64,000 nt of DNA, from positions 1-64,000 of the forward strand of contig JAEYRK010000098.1 of assembly GCA_023435645.1 (NCBI GenBank), written 5' to 3'. Under the pieces are notes generated by a model. That model had not been told where the DNA came from. It ran no database searches and was given only the letters and a program-made list of their open reading frames with translations. Position 1 is the first letter of the stretch. Every line of letters starts with the position of its first letter. Below are positions 52,639-61,392 of this stretch, piece after piece. This DNA is from Bacillota bacterium (GTDB lineage: Bacteria; Bacillota; Clostridia; Lachnospirales; Lachnospiraceae). The position numbers were made by a program, and so were the translations under genes.

Positions 52639-53490
52639 TTGATTACATATAAAAGGTGTACAGAAACGAGTGATGATGCTATATTTCAAGCCTTTCAAAT
52701 TGGCTTTTCTGATTATATGATTAAGTTTAAGCTGACAAAAGATATTTTTATGAAGCGTTTTTTTGGACCGGAAGGGAATAGTCTTGAATACTCAGTCATT
52801 GCTTTTGATGATGAAATGCCGGTTGGACTTAATTTAGGCGGCATCAAGGTATATGAGGGAATAAAAACGCTTCGATGTGGGGCACTTTGCATTCATCCGG
52901 ATTATAGAGGGACTGAAGTAAGTAGCAGACTGTTCGAGCTTCATCGGGACATAGCCTTAAGTAATCATTGTAAGCAGATGTTTTTGGAAGTCATCGAAGG
53001 TAATGATAGGGCAATAAGCTTTTACAAGAAAAAGGGTTATGAAAAAGTTTATGATATAGCATATTTCTCTCACAGTAACCCATCGGATATGAATGCGACC
53101 TTACCAAATGATTTCATAATGAAAAGAATAGACCTGGATGACCTAAGAAGCTTAAGTCGTAATATACAGGACATACATATCAATTGGCAGAATGATTTTG
53201 ATTATATGAGTCACAGTGATGGTTATGTGCATTATGGTTTATTTCAAGAAGATAAGCTGATCGGGGGACTAAGTATCCATCCTGTTGGGAAGATTAGTTT
53301 TCTGTGGATTGATTGTAAGTTTCGAAATAAGGGTATGGGGAGAGGGCTGATCAGCCAGGCTGTAAGAGAGCTTAATCTAGAGAAGCTGTCAATCAGCTTT
53401 CCGAATCATGCAGCACTATTGGGTTTTGTAAAACGTTTGAACTTTACGAAGGATTCAATTTCGCAGTATGAAATGTATCTTACACTATAA
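52639..53490 (+). CDS. GNAT acetyltransferase with two tandem domains
   Basis: 283 residues. The first GNAT half shows LRCGALCIHPDYRGTEVSSRLFELH and FLEVIEGNDRAISFYKKKGYEKV; the second, smaller half shows FLWIDCKFRNKGMGRGLISQAVRE and LGFVKRLNFTKD. I favour the TTG at 52639, because AGAGGTGG lies 5-8 nt upstream; GTG 52630 would overlap that site. Acceptor unknown. It converges with the ADC-like operon at a symmetric terminator. Confidence 0.82.
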   Translation: MITYKRCTETSDDAIFQAFQIGFSDYMIKFKLTKDIFMKRFFGPEGNSLEYSVIAFDDEMPVGLNLGGIKVYEGIKTLRCGALCIHPDYRGTEVSSRLFELHRDIALSNHCKQMFLEVIEGNDRAISFYKKKGYEKVYDIAYFSHSNPSDMNATLPNDFIMKRIDLDDLRSLSRNIQDIHINWQNDFDYMSHSDGYVHYGLFQEDKLIGGLSIHPVGKISFLWIDCKFRNKGMGRGLISQAVRELNLEKLSISFPNHAALLGFVKRLNFTKDSISQYEMYLTL

Positions 53491-53602
53491 TGATAAACTT
53501 CTCATCCATGGCGAAACATGACAGGGAGATAAATATCTAAAAACATGAATATATGGAAAAAATCAGCATCTATATGAATGATAAGTTTAACATGAATAGA
53601 AT

Positions 53603-53638
53603 AATGATCGTACTTTAAGAAAAGTACGATCATTTCTT
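53603..53638. terminator. Bidirectional hairpin terminator
   Basis: Perfect 14-bp stem AATGATCGTACTTT (53603-53616) / AAAGTACGATCATT (53621-53634), AAGA loop, followed by TCTTCT on the plus strand. It lies between the convergent GNAT and ADC-like genes. Confidence 0.8.
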
Positions 53639-53685
53639 CTAAGAGAGTAATCCTGAGCTGTGTTTCAATAGAGCTTGTGCTATGA

Positions 53686-54351
53686 CTAGAGAATATTGTG
53701 CTCCTCTGATGCTGCAATTCTTGCTACCGGAAAGGTGATTTGAAAGGGTTCTACCTTCATCGCAATCAGAGGCTTAAAACCACTGATATCCGGGAAGAGC
53801 CGGGGATTCATTCGAATATCCTTTAGCTTAGCGAATTTACCGATTCCACGGCCTTGAAAGGTGGTGTAATAATACTTTCCTTCATGGTTCTGTACCAAGG
53901 GGAAGGGTAAGAGCTTTGTATTGACCGGAAATGATATTTTCCCGGATTTCAGAGTAAATTCGGCAATGGAGTTCTCGCCTGAGGAAATGGAGACTTTTTC
54001 AGTGCGGGGACCTGTTCCCTGGAAGGAGAAGTCAGCCAGCTCCTTGGGAATCCCCCAGTTTTTCCTTCCGTTTTCTACACTGGCCATGGTGGAAACATAT
54101 ATTTTACTGATGGTATTGAGCTTTTTTCCTTTATGCTTGAATTTACCGGGAATGATTAGCATTTCACCATAAGGACCAGCATCAGAGGTACTGTAGTCCA
54201 CCAGCATAAGCGTTCCGAAGCCACCAGTGAACTGACCTTTCAAGAATTCGGGTAGATTTGATTTTTCTTCTACAAAGCTTTTGGAAAATTTATAGAGTAG
54301 AATATAACCCTTCCCAGACAAGGTCCAGGGAGCCGGATAGTTTTTTTCCAT
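53686..54351 (-). CDS. Acetoacetate decarboxylase-like protein
   Basis: 221-residue protein resembling the acetoacetate decarboxylase superfamily (ADC-like fold). Segments such as GGFGTLMLVDYSTSDAGPYGEMLIIPG and VSTMASVENGRKNWGIPKELADFSF match family members of unknown substrate; the Schiff-base Lys of true ADC (in a FKK context) is not evident, the nearest being K in NWGIPKELA. It may be a hydratase or aldolase rather than a decarboxylase. It is 12 bp behind the SDR gene in a MarR-controlled operon. Confidence 0.78.
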   Translation of the reverse strand: MEKNYPAPWTLSGKGYILLYKFSKSFVEEKSNLPEFLKGQFTGGFGTLMLVDYSTSDAGPYGEMLIIPGKFKHKGKKLNTISKIYVSTMASVENGRKNWGIPKELADFSFQGTGPRTEKVSISSGENSIAEFTLKSGKISFPVNTKLLPFPLVQNHEGKYYYTTFQGRGIGKFAKLKDIRMNPRLFPDISGFKPLIAMKVEPFQITFPVARIAASEEHNIL

Positions 54352-54363
54352 AAGGACCTCCTT

Positions 54364-55137
54364 TTATATTTTATTTTTATTTACTAACCATTTTGTAAAC
54401 TTCTTAAACTCCATATAGGCATAGAGCTTAAAAATCACGGGAAAAACCCTGTTAAGTAAAGAAAGGGAGTAAAATAATTTTGATGGATAAATGCTGTTGC
54501 GCTCCTTCCTGATACCTTTCAGAATACTTTGTGCCACAGCCCGGGTATCTTGAGCGGGCCAAGGTATGGGGCTGTTCCCGGCATTTTTGAAGAACTCGGT
54601 TCTAGTTGCGATGGGGTAGACCACCTGAAAATATTGTCCTTTATCAAGCTCCCAGCGGTAAGCCTCGGCAAAGCCCTTCAGAGCTGCTTTGGTGCTACTG
54701 TATAGGGCATAACCGGGTAAAGGAAGTATGGCCATCCCACTGGATGTGGTGACAAAATGAAAGGGTTCACTGCCCTTTAGCTGCTTCATTTTCTGAGCGC
54801 TGTAGACTACGGATTTAAAGTTGATGTTGAAAATTGTGGTGATATGCTCCCAATCGGCTTCTGCTAGCTTTTCATAATAGGCAAAGCCTGCATTGGCAAC
54901 AAAAACATCGATGGAGCCTAGTTTTTGCAGAGCATATACAAATAATTGATCCACTCCTTCGGGAGTAGAGAGATCTCCCTGGAAATGATAGAGACCTTCA
55001 AGACCAAGTGAATTACATTTGAAGTTTCTGCCTGCGGCTACCAGGCGGCATCCTTTGGAAAGGAAGCCTTTGACAAGCTCCAGGCCAATGCCGGAAGAGG
55101 CACCGGTAATTACGATATTCTTATTCTCCCAATTCAT
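54364..55137 (-). CDS. Short-chain dehydrogenase/reductase (SDR)
   Basis: 257 residues, classical SDR: TGASSGIGLELVKG (nucleotide-binding), VANAGFAYYEKL (NAG motif), the catalytic Ser ~ residue 138 in VTTSSGMA and YALYSSTKAALKGF (YxxxK, Tyr~150 and Lys~154). C-terminal ~60 residues contain a hydrophobic, probably membrane-associating segment (FYSLSLLNRVFPVIFKLYAYM). It overlaps the MarR gene by 4 bp, so expression is coupled. Substrate unknown. Confidence 0.9.
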   Translation of the reverse strand: MNWENKNIVITGASSGIGLELVKGFLSKGCRLVAAGRNFKCNSLGLEGLYHFQGDLSTPEGVDQLFVYALQKLGSIDVFVANAGFAYYEKLAEADWEHITTIFNINFKSVVYSAQKMKQLKGSEPFHFVTTSSGMAILPLPGYALYSSTKAALKGFAEAYRWELDKGQYFQVVYPIATRTEFFKNAGNSPIPWPAQDTRAVAQSILKGIRKERNSIYPSKLFYSLSLLNRVFPVIFKLYAYMEFKKFTKWLVNKNKI

Positions 55138-55592
55138 TCTTTTTCAACTCCTTTTTCTTTTAGTCCCAATAGAATGTCCAGATTTTCTATAGAGTTCATT
55201 AGGATTTGTACTTTATTTTCTCCTAGCGTATCAATATTAGCAAGAATCGTATGATAATTGAAGGCTTCGATTTCCTGAATTTTATTTCGCCCTTGTGGAG
55301 TTATGGATACCTCTACCAGCCGCCCATCCTCAGTAGACTGTTTCTTAACTACAAGTCCCTGGTCAGCTAAGCGCGTAATCATCCTGCTGGCAGTAAAATT
55401 CTTCACCTTTAGCTTCATAGCCAGTTCTGTAACTGTCATCGGATTTTTTCGTGCCAAGAGCTGCAGGAGATATACTTCATCCCAGGATACTAAGAAGAGA
55501 GAGGCTTCTCTTTGCTCAAATAAATATACGCTTTGCAGAAAGTTGAAGAGAACTTCATTGATCCGTTCTTGATTAAGTTCTATATTTGACAC
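55134..55592 (-). CDS. MarR family transcriptional regulator
   Basis: 152-residue winged-helix regulator: MTVTELAMKLKVKNFTASRMITRLADQGLVVKKQSTEDGRLVEVSITPQG is the DNA-binding region with wing. Start is GTG at 55592 (AAGGGGGCA upstream). It is the first gene of the MarR-SDR-ADC-like operon. Two similar palindromes lie 30-75 bp upstream of its start and suggest negative autoregulation, as usual for MarR proteins. The inducing ligand is unknown, likely a phenolic or lipophilic compound. Confidence 0.9.
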   Translation of the reverse strand: MSNIELNQERINEVLFNFLQSVYLFEQREASLFLVSWDEVYLLQLLARKNPMTVTELAMKLKVKNFTASRMITRLADQGLVVKKQSTEDGRLVEVSITPQGRNKIQEIEAFNYHTILANIDTLGENKVQILMNSIENLDILLGLKEKGVEKE

Positions 55593-55622
55593 GTTTAGAA
55601 TGCCCCCTTACAGTTCGTTTAA

Positions 55623-55668
55623 TTGCATTATGCAACTATATATTAGCAAAATTCTATGCATATTGCAA
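55623..55668. promoter_or_regulatory. Two MarR-type operators
   Basis: TTGCAT-T-ATGCAA (55623-55635) is a perfect 6-1-6 palindrome. A related site, ATGCATATTGCAA (55656-55668), lies with its centre 33 bp away, about three turns of the helix, and on the other strand reads TTGCAATATGCAT. Cooperative binding of two dimers is plausible. The remainder of the 420-bp gap (to 56012) shows only a weak promoter-like pair for the PTPS-like gene (TTGTTA at 55862, TAATAC at 55886, spacer 18). Confidence 0.65.
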
Positions 55669-56012
55669 TTAAAATCAGCGAATATCTGCACAAACCTAAC
55701 ATGTGACGGAGAATTATTACTGAGGCAATTCGATTGTTCAGGTGATGCAATAGTTATTGATAAGGGTGAATCATTCGTGGCAAATCCTTAATTCTCACTT
55801 GGCTGATACTGTTCAAACAGAAATAGGAATAAATATAACTACTATTGCCATAATTTTCATTTTGTTATATGATAAGATTAAAGCATAATACCAATTTGGA
55901 TTGATTATATTCTGAACAAACGCAACACCATTTTGCAACCCGGTAGATTCAATGATGTGCGCATGCGGGAGCATAGAAACAACCCGTAAATATATATCTA
56001 AGGAGAATACAT

Positions 56013-56576
56013 ATGAGAAGTTTCACTACATTAGACTTACAATATGCCCACAGATTTTATGGGTTCAAAGGCGAAGCACAGTATTTACACGGGCATACGG
56101 GAGTACTGACGATTGAGGTTGAGGATACGGTCAACTCAGGAGTCAATATGGTATTTCCTTGTAATGAAATCAGGAAAACCGCTTGGGATGTATTGCAAAA
56201 CTTTGACCACGCGCTGGTTTTAAGGGAAGACGATCCTTTACTTCCCGCAATTCTTGGAGTTTACGAAGCACAAGGCATTAAGGACGGTGCACCAACCAAT
56301 AAGCAAAAAGGTCCGGCTTTCAAGACGGAACTTGCAACAGCGTATCCGGAATGTCGTCTAGTCGTTACAAAAGAAACAATGACCGTTGAGGGCATGATTA
56401 AAATCGTTTACGATTTACTAAAAGACAAATTAAACATAGTGAAACTCACATTTACAAGCGGGGTAAATGGTGCTACAGAAGAATACGAACCTCAAAAGGA
56501 TATCGACCGTTGCCCCTTATGTGGCATTACGTTAAAAGAAAACGGTGTTTGTCCGAAATGCGGATATAAGAAATAA
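56013..56576 (+). CDS. 6-pyruvoyl-tetrahydropterin synthase/QueD-like protein with C-terminal zinc ribbon
   Basis: 187 residues. The zinc-binding histidines of the PTPS/QueD fold appear as H13 and H26-G-H28 (YLHGHTG); FDHALVL and TVEGMIKIVYDLL continue the fold. The catalytic Cys, normally 4 residues before HGH, is absent (sequence GEAQYLHGH). A C-terminal zinc knuckle CPLCGITLKENGVCPKCG (two CxxC) has no counterpart in canonical QueD. Either it is a non-catalytic or altered pterin enzyme. No queC, queE or queF is adjacent. TAAGGAGAA precedes the start. Confidence 0.75.
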   Translation: MRSFTTLDLQYAHRFYGFKGEAQYLHGHTGVLTIEVEDTVNSGVNMVFPCNEIRKTAWDVLQNFDHALVLREDDPLLPAILGVYEAQGIKDGAPTNKQKGPAFKTELATAYPECRLVVTKETMTVEGMIKIVYDLLKDKLNIVKLTFTSGVNGATEEYEPQKDIDRCPLCGITLKENGVCPKCGYKK

Positions 56577-56625
56577 GTTAATTAAGAATAATAAATTCTG
56601 ATCTTAATGATTTTGAACAAAACTC

Positions 56626-56668
56626 ATCAGGCACTCTATGTTAGATAAGCGTAGCGTGCCTGATTTTA
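56626..56668 (+). terminator. Rho-independent terminator after the PTPS-like gene
   Basis: ATCAGGCAC (56626-56634) pairs perfectly with GTGCCTGAT (56656-56664), followed by TTTATG. Confidence 0.75.
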
Positions 56669-56828
56669 TGTCATAAATTATCGTCTGTCCGTACGATATA
56701 AGTAAAGCTTTGGGAGTGTATTCGAGCCGGTAATAGTAGAAACGGCCCGCCTATATTAACTTTACAATGGATGAATAGTGATAGAGTATATTACCGAAAA
56801 TAACCTTAGGAAGCTTTAGGAGGTTATT

Positions 56829-57113
56829 ATGGAGAATTTTCCTACCATTCATACGAATTTCTGGGATGCGGTGATCGCAGTGCCGCTTGTATTAATCCTT
56901 ACACAAATAATAAAAGCACTTTTACCGATTCCTCGAACGCTGATACCAACAGTTGCAAGTGTGATCGGATTAATGATATCAATTTTCTTTGCACATAAAG
57001 GGAATATAGGTGCCGGTATCTTTATGGGATTTTTCTATGGGAATGCGGCGGTTGGAGTATTTTCCTCTCTGAAAATATCTTGGATTGCCTTAAAGAGAAA
57101 ATGGAATAATTAA
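56829..57113 (+). CDS. Small membrane protein, holin-like
   Basis: 94 residues with three hydrophobic segments (FWDAVIAVPLVLILTQIIKALL; TLIPTVASVIGLMISIFFA; GIFMGFFYGNAAVGVFSSL) and a basic C-terminus. The pattern resembles phage A118-type holins but no endolysin or other phage gene is near, so it may be a stand-alone small membrane protein. A strong TAGGAGGT site precedes it. Not recognised with confidence. Confidence 0.6.
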   Translation: MENFPTIHTNFWDAVIAVPLVLILTQIIKALLPIPRTLIPTVASVIGLMISIFFAHKGNIGAGIFMGFFYGNAAVGVFSSLKISWIALKRKWNN

Positions 57114-57198
57114 AGTCAAGTCAGTACCGGGATATACCATCGATATGAGTATAATGAAGCATATCGAAGTTTTTTAGAATAATTAGTAGCATAACATA

Positions 57199-57229
57199 AC
57201 AGCCTGCTTTCATTGACGGGCTGTTTTTG
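57199..57229 (+). terminator. Rho-independent terminator
   Basis: ACAGCC (57199-57204) pairs with GGCTGT (57219-57224), followed by TTTTTGC. It ends the small membrane-protein gene. Confidence 0.75.
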
Positions 57230-57393
57230 CTATGGGAATGTTTATGTTCATGCCATCGTTTTAAAGATAATATAGAAAAAAGTAGTAATTTATGTTAAGA
57301 TAGTATAATACTATTGGTTTTACTAGAATTAAAGAACTGCGAAGACCTACAGCAATGTAATAAAAGTATTCTATCAAGAGAGGGAGGAAGGAT

Positions 57394-57816
57394 ATGACCA
57401 ACAAATTCATTACAATAGAAACCATGGTAACAAAGCCAATGAGACAAATCTGGGAGATTTGGACTTTGCCAGAGCATATCATGAATTGGAACAATGCCTC
57501 TGATGACTGGCATACACCTTCTGCCATCAATGATTTAAGAGCGGGAGGAAGCTTCAATTATACAATGGCGGCAAAGGATGGTAGCTTTCGCTTTGATTTT
57601 GAAGGTATGTATGATGAAGTGATTTTATATCGCAGCATTGCCTATACCCTGGGTGACGGAAGAAAAGTTGTAATAAAGTTTTTGGAGGAGCCGGAGGGCG
57701 TGAGGATTATAGAGACGTTTGAAGCGGAGGATACCTTTTCTAAAGAAAGGCAAAGAAGCGGATGGCAGGCAATTCTTGATAACTTTAAGAGATATGCGGA
57801 GAATTCAGCAGAGTAA
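57394..57816 (+). CDS. SRPBCC/AHSA1 domain protein
   Basis: 140 residues with the SRPBCC/AHSA1 pattern: TIETMVTKPMRQIWEIWTLPEHIMNWN, then DWHTP and LRAGGSFNYTM, and at the end GWQAILDNFKRYAEN, the GWxxxLxxL helix of the family. Such proteins bind hydrophobic ligands in a cavity or act in stress responses. Role unknown. GAGGGAGGAAGG precedes the start; a strong terminator follows. Confidence 0.88.
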   Translation: MTNKFITIETMVTKPMRQIWEIWTLPEHIMNWNNASDDWHTPSAINDLRAGGSFNYTMAAKDGSFRFDFEGMYDEVILYRSIAYTLGDGRKVVIKFLEEPEGVRIIETFEAEDTFSKERQRSGWQAILDNFKRYAENSAE

Positions 57817-57862
57817 ATATCGTATGAATTGATCTAATTTGGGATCAAAAAACGATAGGTAA

Positions 57863-57908
57863 ATGTGGATCAGTATGTTATGATAACAATATACTGATCC
57901 ACATTTTT
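57863..57908 (+). terminator. Rho-independent terminator
   Basis: ATGTGGATCAGTAT (57863-57876) pairs perfectly with ATACTGATCCACAT (57891-57904), followed by TTTTAT. Its loop contains a nested GTTATGATAAC inverted repeat. Confidence 0.88.
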
Positions 57909-57931
57909 ATGAATAGAAAGGAAGATCCTCT

Positions 57932-58480
57932 ATGAATGAAACTCTACATACGATCAGCCGGCGTTTTTCCTGCCGTGCTTATGACGGACGACTGCCTGAA
58001 AGAGCGAAGCTGGATGCTTTGGCGTTAGCTGCCATACAGTCTCCCAGCGCAATGAATCGCCAACCCTGGGAGGTGATTGTCATCACCAACAAGGCACTGA
58101 TTGAGGAAATGGATGCCGAGGGCATGCGCATCCTTGCTGAGGCAGAAGATAAGACTACATACCAAAGAATTATGAGCCGAGGCGGAACATTATTTTACAA
58201 TGCCCCTTGCATCTACCTGATTCTCAAACAGCCCGGTACTGACATTGACACAGGTATTGTCTGCGAAAATATAACGCTGGCAGCTACCTCTCTCGGACTT
58301 GGAAGTGTCATCTGTGGTTTGGCTGCACTACCCTTCCATGGCCCTAAGGGTGAGGAATTTAAGAAAAAGGCCGGCTTCCATGACGGATGGGAGTTCGGTA
58401 TCGCTGTTCTGGTGGGTTATGGAACACAGGATAACACACCTCATACCCCGGATACCTCCAAAATTCGTTATATTGAATAG
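57932..58480 (+). CDS. Nitroreductase family protein
   Basis: 182-residue FMN-dependent enzyme: TISRRFSCRAYDGRLPE at the N-terminus, AIQSPSAMNRQPWEVIV (FMN site) and LAATSLGLGSVICGL. Paralogous in fold to the enzyme at 119 but different in sequence. It probably reduces nitro- or quinone-type compounds. AAAGGAAGATC precedes the start; single gene. Confidence 0.9.
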   Translation: MNETLHTISRRFSCRAYDGRLPERAKLDALALAAIQSPSAMNRQPWEVIVITNKALIEEMDAEGMRILAEAEDKTTYQRIMSRGGTLFYNAPCIYLILKQPGTDIDTGIVCENITLAATSLGLGSVICGLAALPFHGPKGEEFKKKAGFHDGWEFGIAVLVGYGTQDNTPHTPDTSKIRYIE

Positions 58481-58623
58481 AAATACAAACCTTTAAATAA
58501 CCTATGCTAAGAAGAGACTTTAATTCCATTTGAAAGAAAAAAGACTGAAAATTCTATCAGAACCGGAGTAGATCATCAATTGATGTTTCTTGAAATGAAA
58601 ATTATAAGGAGGCTAGGAAGCAT

Positions 58624-59463
58624 ATGGAAAGAAAAATATGGGAGCAGGTCAGAGGCTATCGAACACAGGATGGCGCAGGAGTTAGTTTGGTGAGAGTATT
58701 AGGAAATAGTACGGTAGAGGTATTTGACCCGATTCTTTTGCTTGATTCCTTTGACAGTACAAATCCTGAGGAGTACACCGCAGGCTTTCCCATGCACCCC
58801 CATCGTGGGATTGAAACTATCAGTTATGTATATCGCGGATATATGACCCACAGGGACAGCTTAGGAAATGAGGACACGGTCGGAGACGGAGAGGTTCAGT
58901 GGATGACGGCGGGATCCGGTATTTTACATGAAGAGATGCTCCCTGTATCAGAGAGGTTACTTGGAGTTCAGCTATGGCTTAATCTACCTGCAAAGCAGAA
59001 GATGGTTCCTCCGGCTTATCACCATATCAAAAACTCTGAAATTGAAGAAATAAAATTGGAGCATGGTAAGCTTAGGCTGCTCGCCGGTGAATATAAAGGA
59101 GCAAAAGGGTTTATAAGCAAGAATTTGCCCCTTGATTATTATGATATTCATTTAGACCCAAATGCTTTGATTGAATTAGAGACTGATAGCGAGCGTTCTG
59201 TTATGGTATTCACCCTATTAGGGAATGCATACGTCGGTAATAAGCTCATCCAGGAAAAGACAGCGGTAAAGCTTACCGCAGGAGACCACGTTACGATAAG
59301 AGCAACGGACGAAAAAGCCCAGGTGCTATTCATCAGCTCGACACTCTTATCTGAGCCTGTGGCTTGGGGTGGTCCTATTGTCATGAATACAATGGAGGAA
59401 TTGAATCAAGCATTCGATGATTTAAGAAAGGGTACCTTTTTACAAGATAGGATTTCATACTAA
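58624..59463 (+). CDS. Pirin family protein (cupin)
   Basis: 279-residue bicupin. The metal site is in PMHPHRGIETISYV and HRDSLGNEDTVGDGEVQWMTAGSGILHEEM (His, His, His and Glu), as in pirin/YhhW, for which quercetin 2,3-dioxygenase activity has been shown in some members. Substrate here unknown. TAAGGAGG upstream fixes the start. Single gene. Confidence 0.92.
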   Translation: MERKIWEQVRGYRTQDGAGVSLVRVLGNSTVEVFDPILLLDSFDSTNPEEYTAGFPMHPHRGIETISYVYRGYMTHRDSLGNEDTVGDGEVQWMTAGSGILHEEMLPVSERLLGVQLWLNLPAKQKMVPPAYHHIKNSEIEEIKLEHGKLRLLAGEYKGAKGFISKNLPLDYYDIHLDPNALIELETDSERSVMVFTLLGNAYVGNKLIQEKTAVKLTAGDHVTIRATDEKAQVLFISSTLLSEPVAWGGPIVMNTMEELNQAFDDLRKGTFLQDRISY

Positions 59464-59549
59464 GAAGATCGATTACCGGTTCTGTTAAAAACACAAAGAT
59501 CAAGGAAAGCATATACTATACCATAATCATTCTTTCTTATGGGGGAAAC

Positions 59550-60176
59550 ATGTATAATACATTAATCACCAGAAGCAATCAGTCTATGGGATATGTACGT
59601 GTCATTCACACAGTTCCGAATGCACCCAATGTTGATGTATATGCAAACGATATCTTAATCTTTGAAAATCTTGCTTATGGAAGTTATACCAATTATCTGC
59701 CGATACCTGATGGAACCTATAGAATCTCTCTCTATATTACTGGAGCGGTAGGTTCTCCTGTCATTGCAAATTTGTTAACACTGAATAGGAATGAATTTAT
59801 AACGGTAGCAGCAGTTGGAACACTTAGTAAGATCGGACTACTGGCTATTCATGATGCGAATGAAGCAAAGCAACAGGGGAAAGCTATGGTAAGGTTTTTA
59901 CATCTTTCACCGAATGCACCTGCCGTAGACATTACCCTACCAAACGGAACAGTGATTTTTGATAACATATCTTATCAACAAATCACTCCATATTTGGGTG
60001 TGGCGCCGATGGACTACACCCTGCAGGTAAGGGTGGCAGGAACCTCAGATGTTGTTCTCACAGTACCCAATCTAACACTTATGGCAGATCGCTATTATAC
60101 GGTTTATGCAATAGGTCTAGTAGGGGGAAGGCCCGAACTGGAGGCGTTGTTATTAATGGATGGAGAACTTCGCTGA
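59550..60176 (+). CDS. DUF4397 domain protein, two repeats
   Basis: 208 residues made of two ~85-residue beta repeats: VRVIHTVPNAPNVDVYAND and VRFLHLSPNAPAVDITLPNG start them, each ending in YxTVxAxG-like strands. This matches DUF4397, usually part of exported proteins in Clostridia and Bacteroidetes. No clear signal peptide exists here, and no anchor. Function unknown. TATGGGGGAA precedes the start. Confidence 0.85.
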   Translation: MYNTLITRSNQSMGYVRVIHTVPNAPNVDVYANDILIFENLAYGSYTNYLPIPDGTYRISLYITGAVGSPVIANLLTLNRNEFITVAAVGTLSKIGLLAIHDANEAKQQGKAMVRFLHLSPNAPAVDITLPNGTVIFDNISYQQITPYLGVAPMDYTLQVRVAGTSDVVLTVPNLTLMADRYYTVYAIGLVGGRPELEALLLMDGELR

Positions 60177-60225
60177 AAAGAGATTGGTGCATGAAAACTA
60201 AGAGTTACACCAGTGTTCCTTTGAA

Positions 60226-60262
60226 AAAACGGCTAGCAGACTTATGGCTAGCCGCTTACATT
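60226..60262. terminator. Possible bidirectional terminator
   Basis: CGGCTAGC (60230-60237) pairs with GCTAGCCG (60247-60254). On the minus strand a run of T follows; on the plus strand only a weak U-tract does. It may end the DUF4397 gene. Confidence 0.5.
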
Positions 60263-60516
60263 TACTGAGTTCTATCTCCTATGATTAACAATGATGACGA
60301 GAGATGTAGATGAAGATATAATGGAAGTTGTTAACATTGAATGACGAAAGCTGTTGTTGTCATGAATGACGAAAGCTAACTTGAATTTTTTATGATTATC
60401 ATATATGATATATAATCATTACAAAGAATAGTTGTGAAGCACTTCATTGATTCATGTATATGGGGATCTGAGGCTTCACAATTACTCATTGCAGCACGAA
60501 AGAAAAGGAGGATATT
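60263..60516 (+). promoter_or_regulatory. Control region of the ZIP transporter gene
   Basis: Two exact 14-bp direct repeats, GAATGACGAAAGCT, lie at 60340-60353 and 60365-60378. Next comes an AT-rich palindrome, TATCATATATGATA (60398-60411), nested in an ATGATTAT (60393-60400)/ATAATCAT (60413-60420) inverted repeat. The latter resembles a Fur/Zur-type operator, which would suit a zinc/metal transporter. The -10/-35 could not be fixed. Confidence 0.5.
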
Positions 60517-61326
60517 ATGGAACTATCCAATGTGATTTTTGCATTAGCCCTAACCCTCTTTGCCGGTCTTTCCACAGGTATAGGCAGTGTACTATCATTA
60601 TTTACTAAAAAAACCAATACAAAATTTCTATCTATTGCCCTGGGTTTTTCTGCAGGTGTTATGATCTATGTTTCCTTTGTTGAAATTTTTGTGAAAGCTA
60701 AGGATGCGCTGACCAGTGCTCTTGGGGAAAAGGGCGGTACCTGGGCAACAGTTGGAGGCTTCTTTTTTGGTATCTTAATGATCGCACTCATCGATAAGTT
60801 TATTCCTTCTACGGAAAATCCACATGAAGTTCATACGGTAGAAGAAATGGATGGAAAAAGTGAAGCACACAAAGCCAGCTTAATGAGAATGGGAATGTTC
60901 ACTGCCCTAGCCATCGCAATACACAATTTTCCTGAAGGTTTAGCAACCTTTACGGCAGCCCTAAGTGATCCAAGTCTTGGTATACCAATTGCAATAGCAA
61001 TTGCGATGCATAATATACCGGAAGGAATTGCTGTAGCTGTACCCATATTTTATGCGACAGGAAGCAAAAAAAAGGCCTTCAAATTATCATTCCTATCCGG
61101 TTTGTCCGAACCTGTAGGAGCACTGGTTGGATATTTACTGTTATATCGGTTCTTTAACGATGTAATGTTTGGCTTTATCTTTGCATCGGTTGCAGGAATC
61201 ATGGTTTATATCAGCCTGGATGAGCTACTCCCGTCGGCAAGAGAATACGGAGAGCATCATCTGTCCATCTACGGATTAGTAGCCGGTATGGCAGTGATGG
61301 CTTTAAGCCTTCTACTGTTTATATAA
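60517..61326 (+). CDS. zupT: ZIP family metal transporter
   Basis: 269-residue transporter of the ZIP family, ZupT-like subgroup, with about eight helices. The metal-binding helices IV and V carry [10 protein letters not shown] and [13 protein letters not shown] (His-Asn/Pro-Glu-Gly), and a variable His-rich loop ([13 protein letters not shown]) lies between helices III and IV. It should take up Zn2+ and other divalent cations. AAAGGAGGATA fixes the start. An AT-rich palindrome upstream may be a metal-regulator site. Confidence 0.93.
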   Translation: MELSNVIFALALTLFAGLSTGIGSVLSLFTKKTNTKFLSIALGFSAGVMIYVSFVEIFVKAKDALTSALGEKGGTWATVGGFFFGILMIALIDKFIPSTENPHEVHTVEEMDGKSEAHKASLMRMGMFTALAIAIHNFPEGLATFTAALSDPSLGIPIAIAIAMHNIPEGIAVAVPIFYATGSKKKAFKLSFLSGLSEPVGALVGYLLLYRFFNDVMFGFIFASVAGIMVYISLDELLPSAREYGEHHLSIYGLVAGMAVMALSLLLFI

Positions 61327-61392
61327 CATAACTCAAAATCCCCTTGAAAGAAACGTTGTCCTTGAAATGCTTGGAAGCTCTGGATGATCGGT

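Noticed and set aside
55600..55791. 63-codon plus-strand open frame
   Set aside because: It covers the MarR operators and promoter region, has no ribosome binding site and no recognisable sequence.
56829..57113. Prophage remnant suggested by a holin-like protein
   Set aside because: No endolysin, integrase, structural gene or attachment-site repeat lies nearby.
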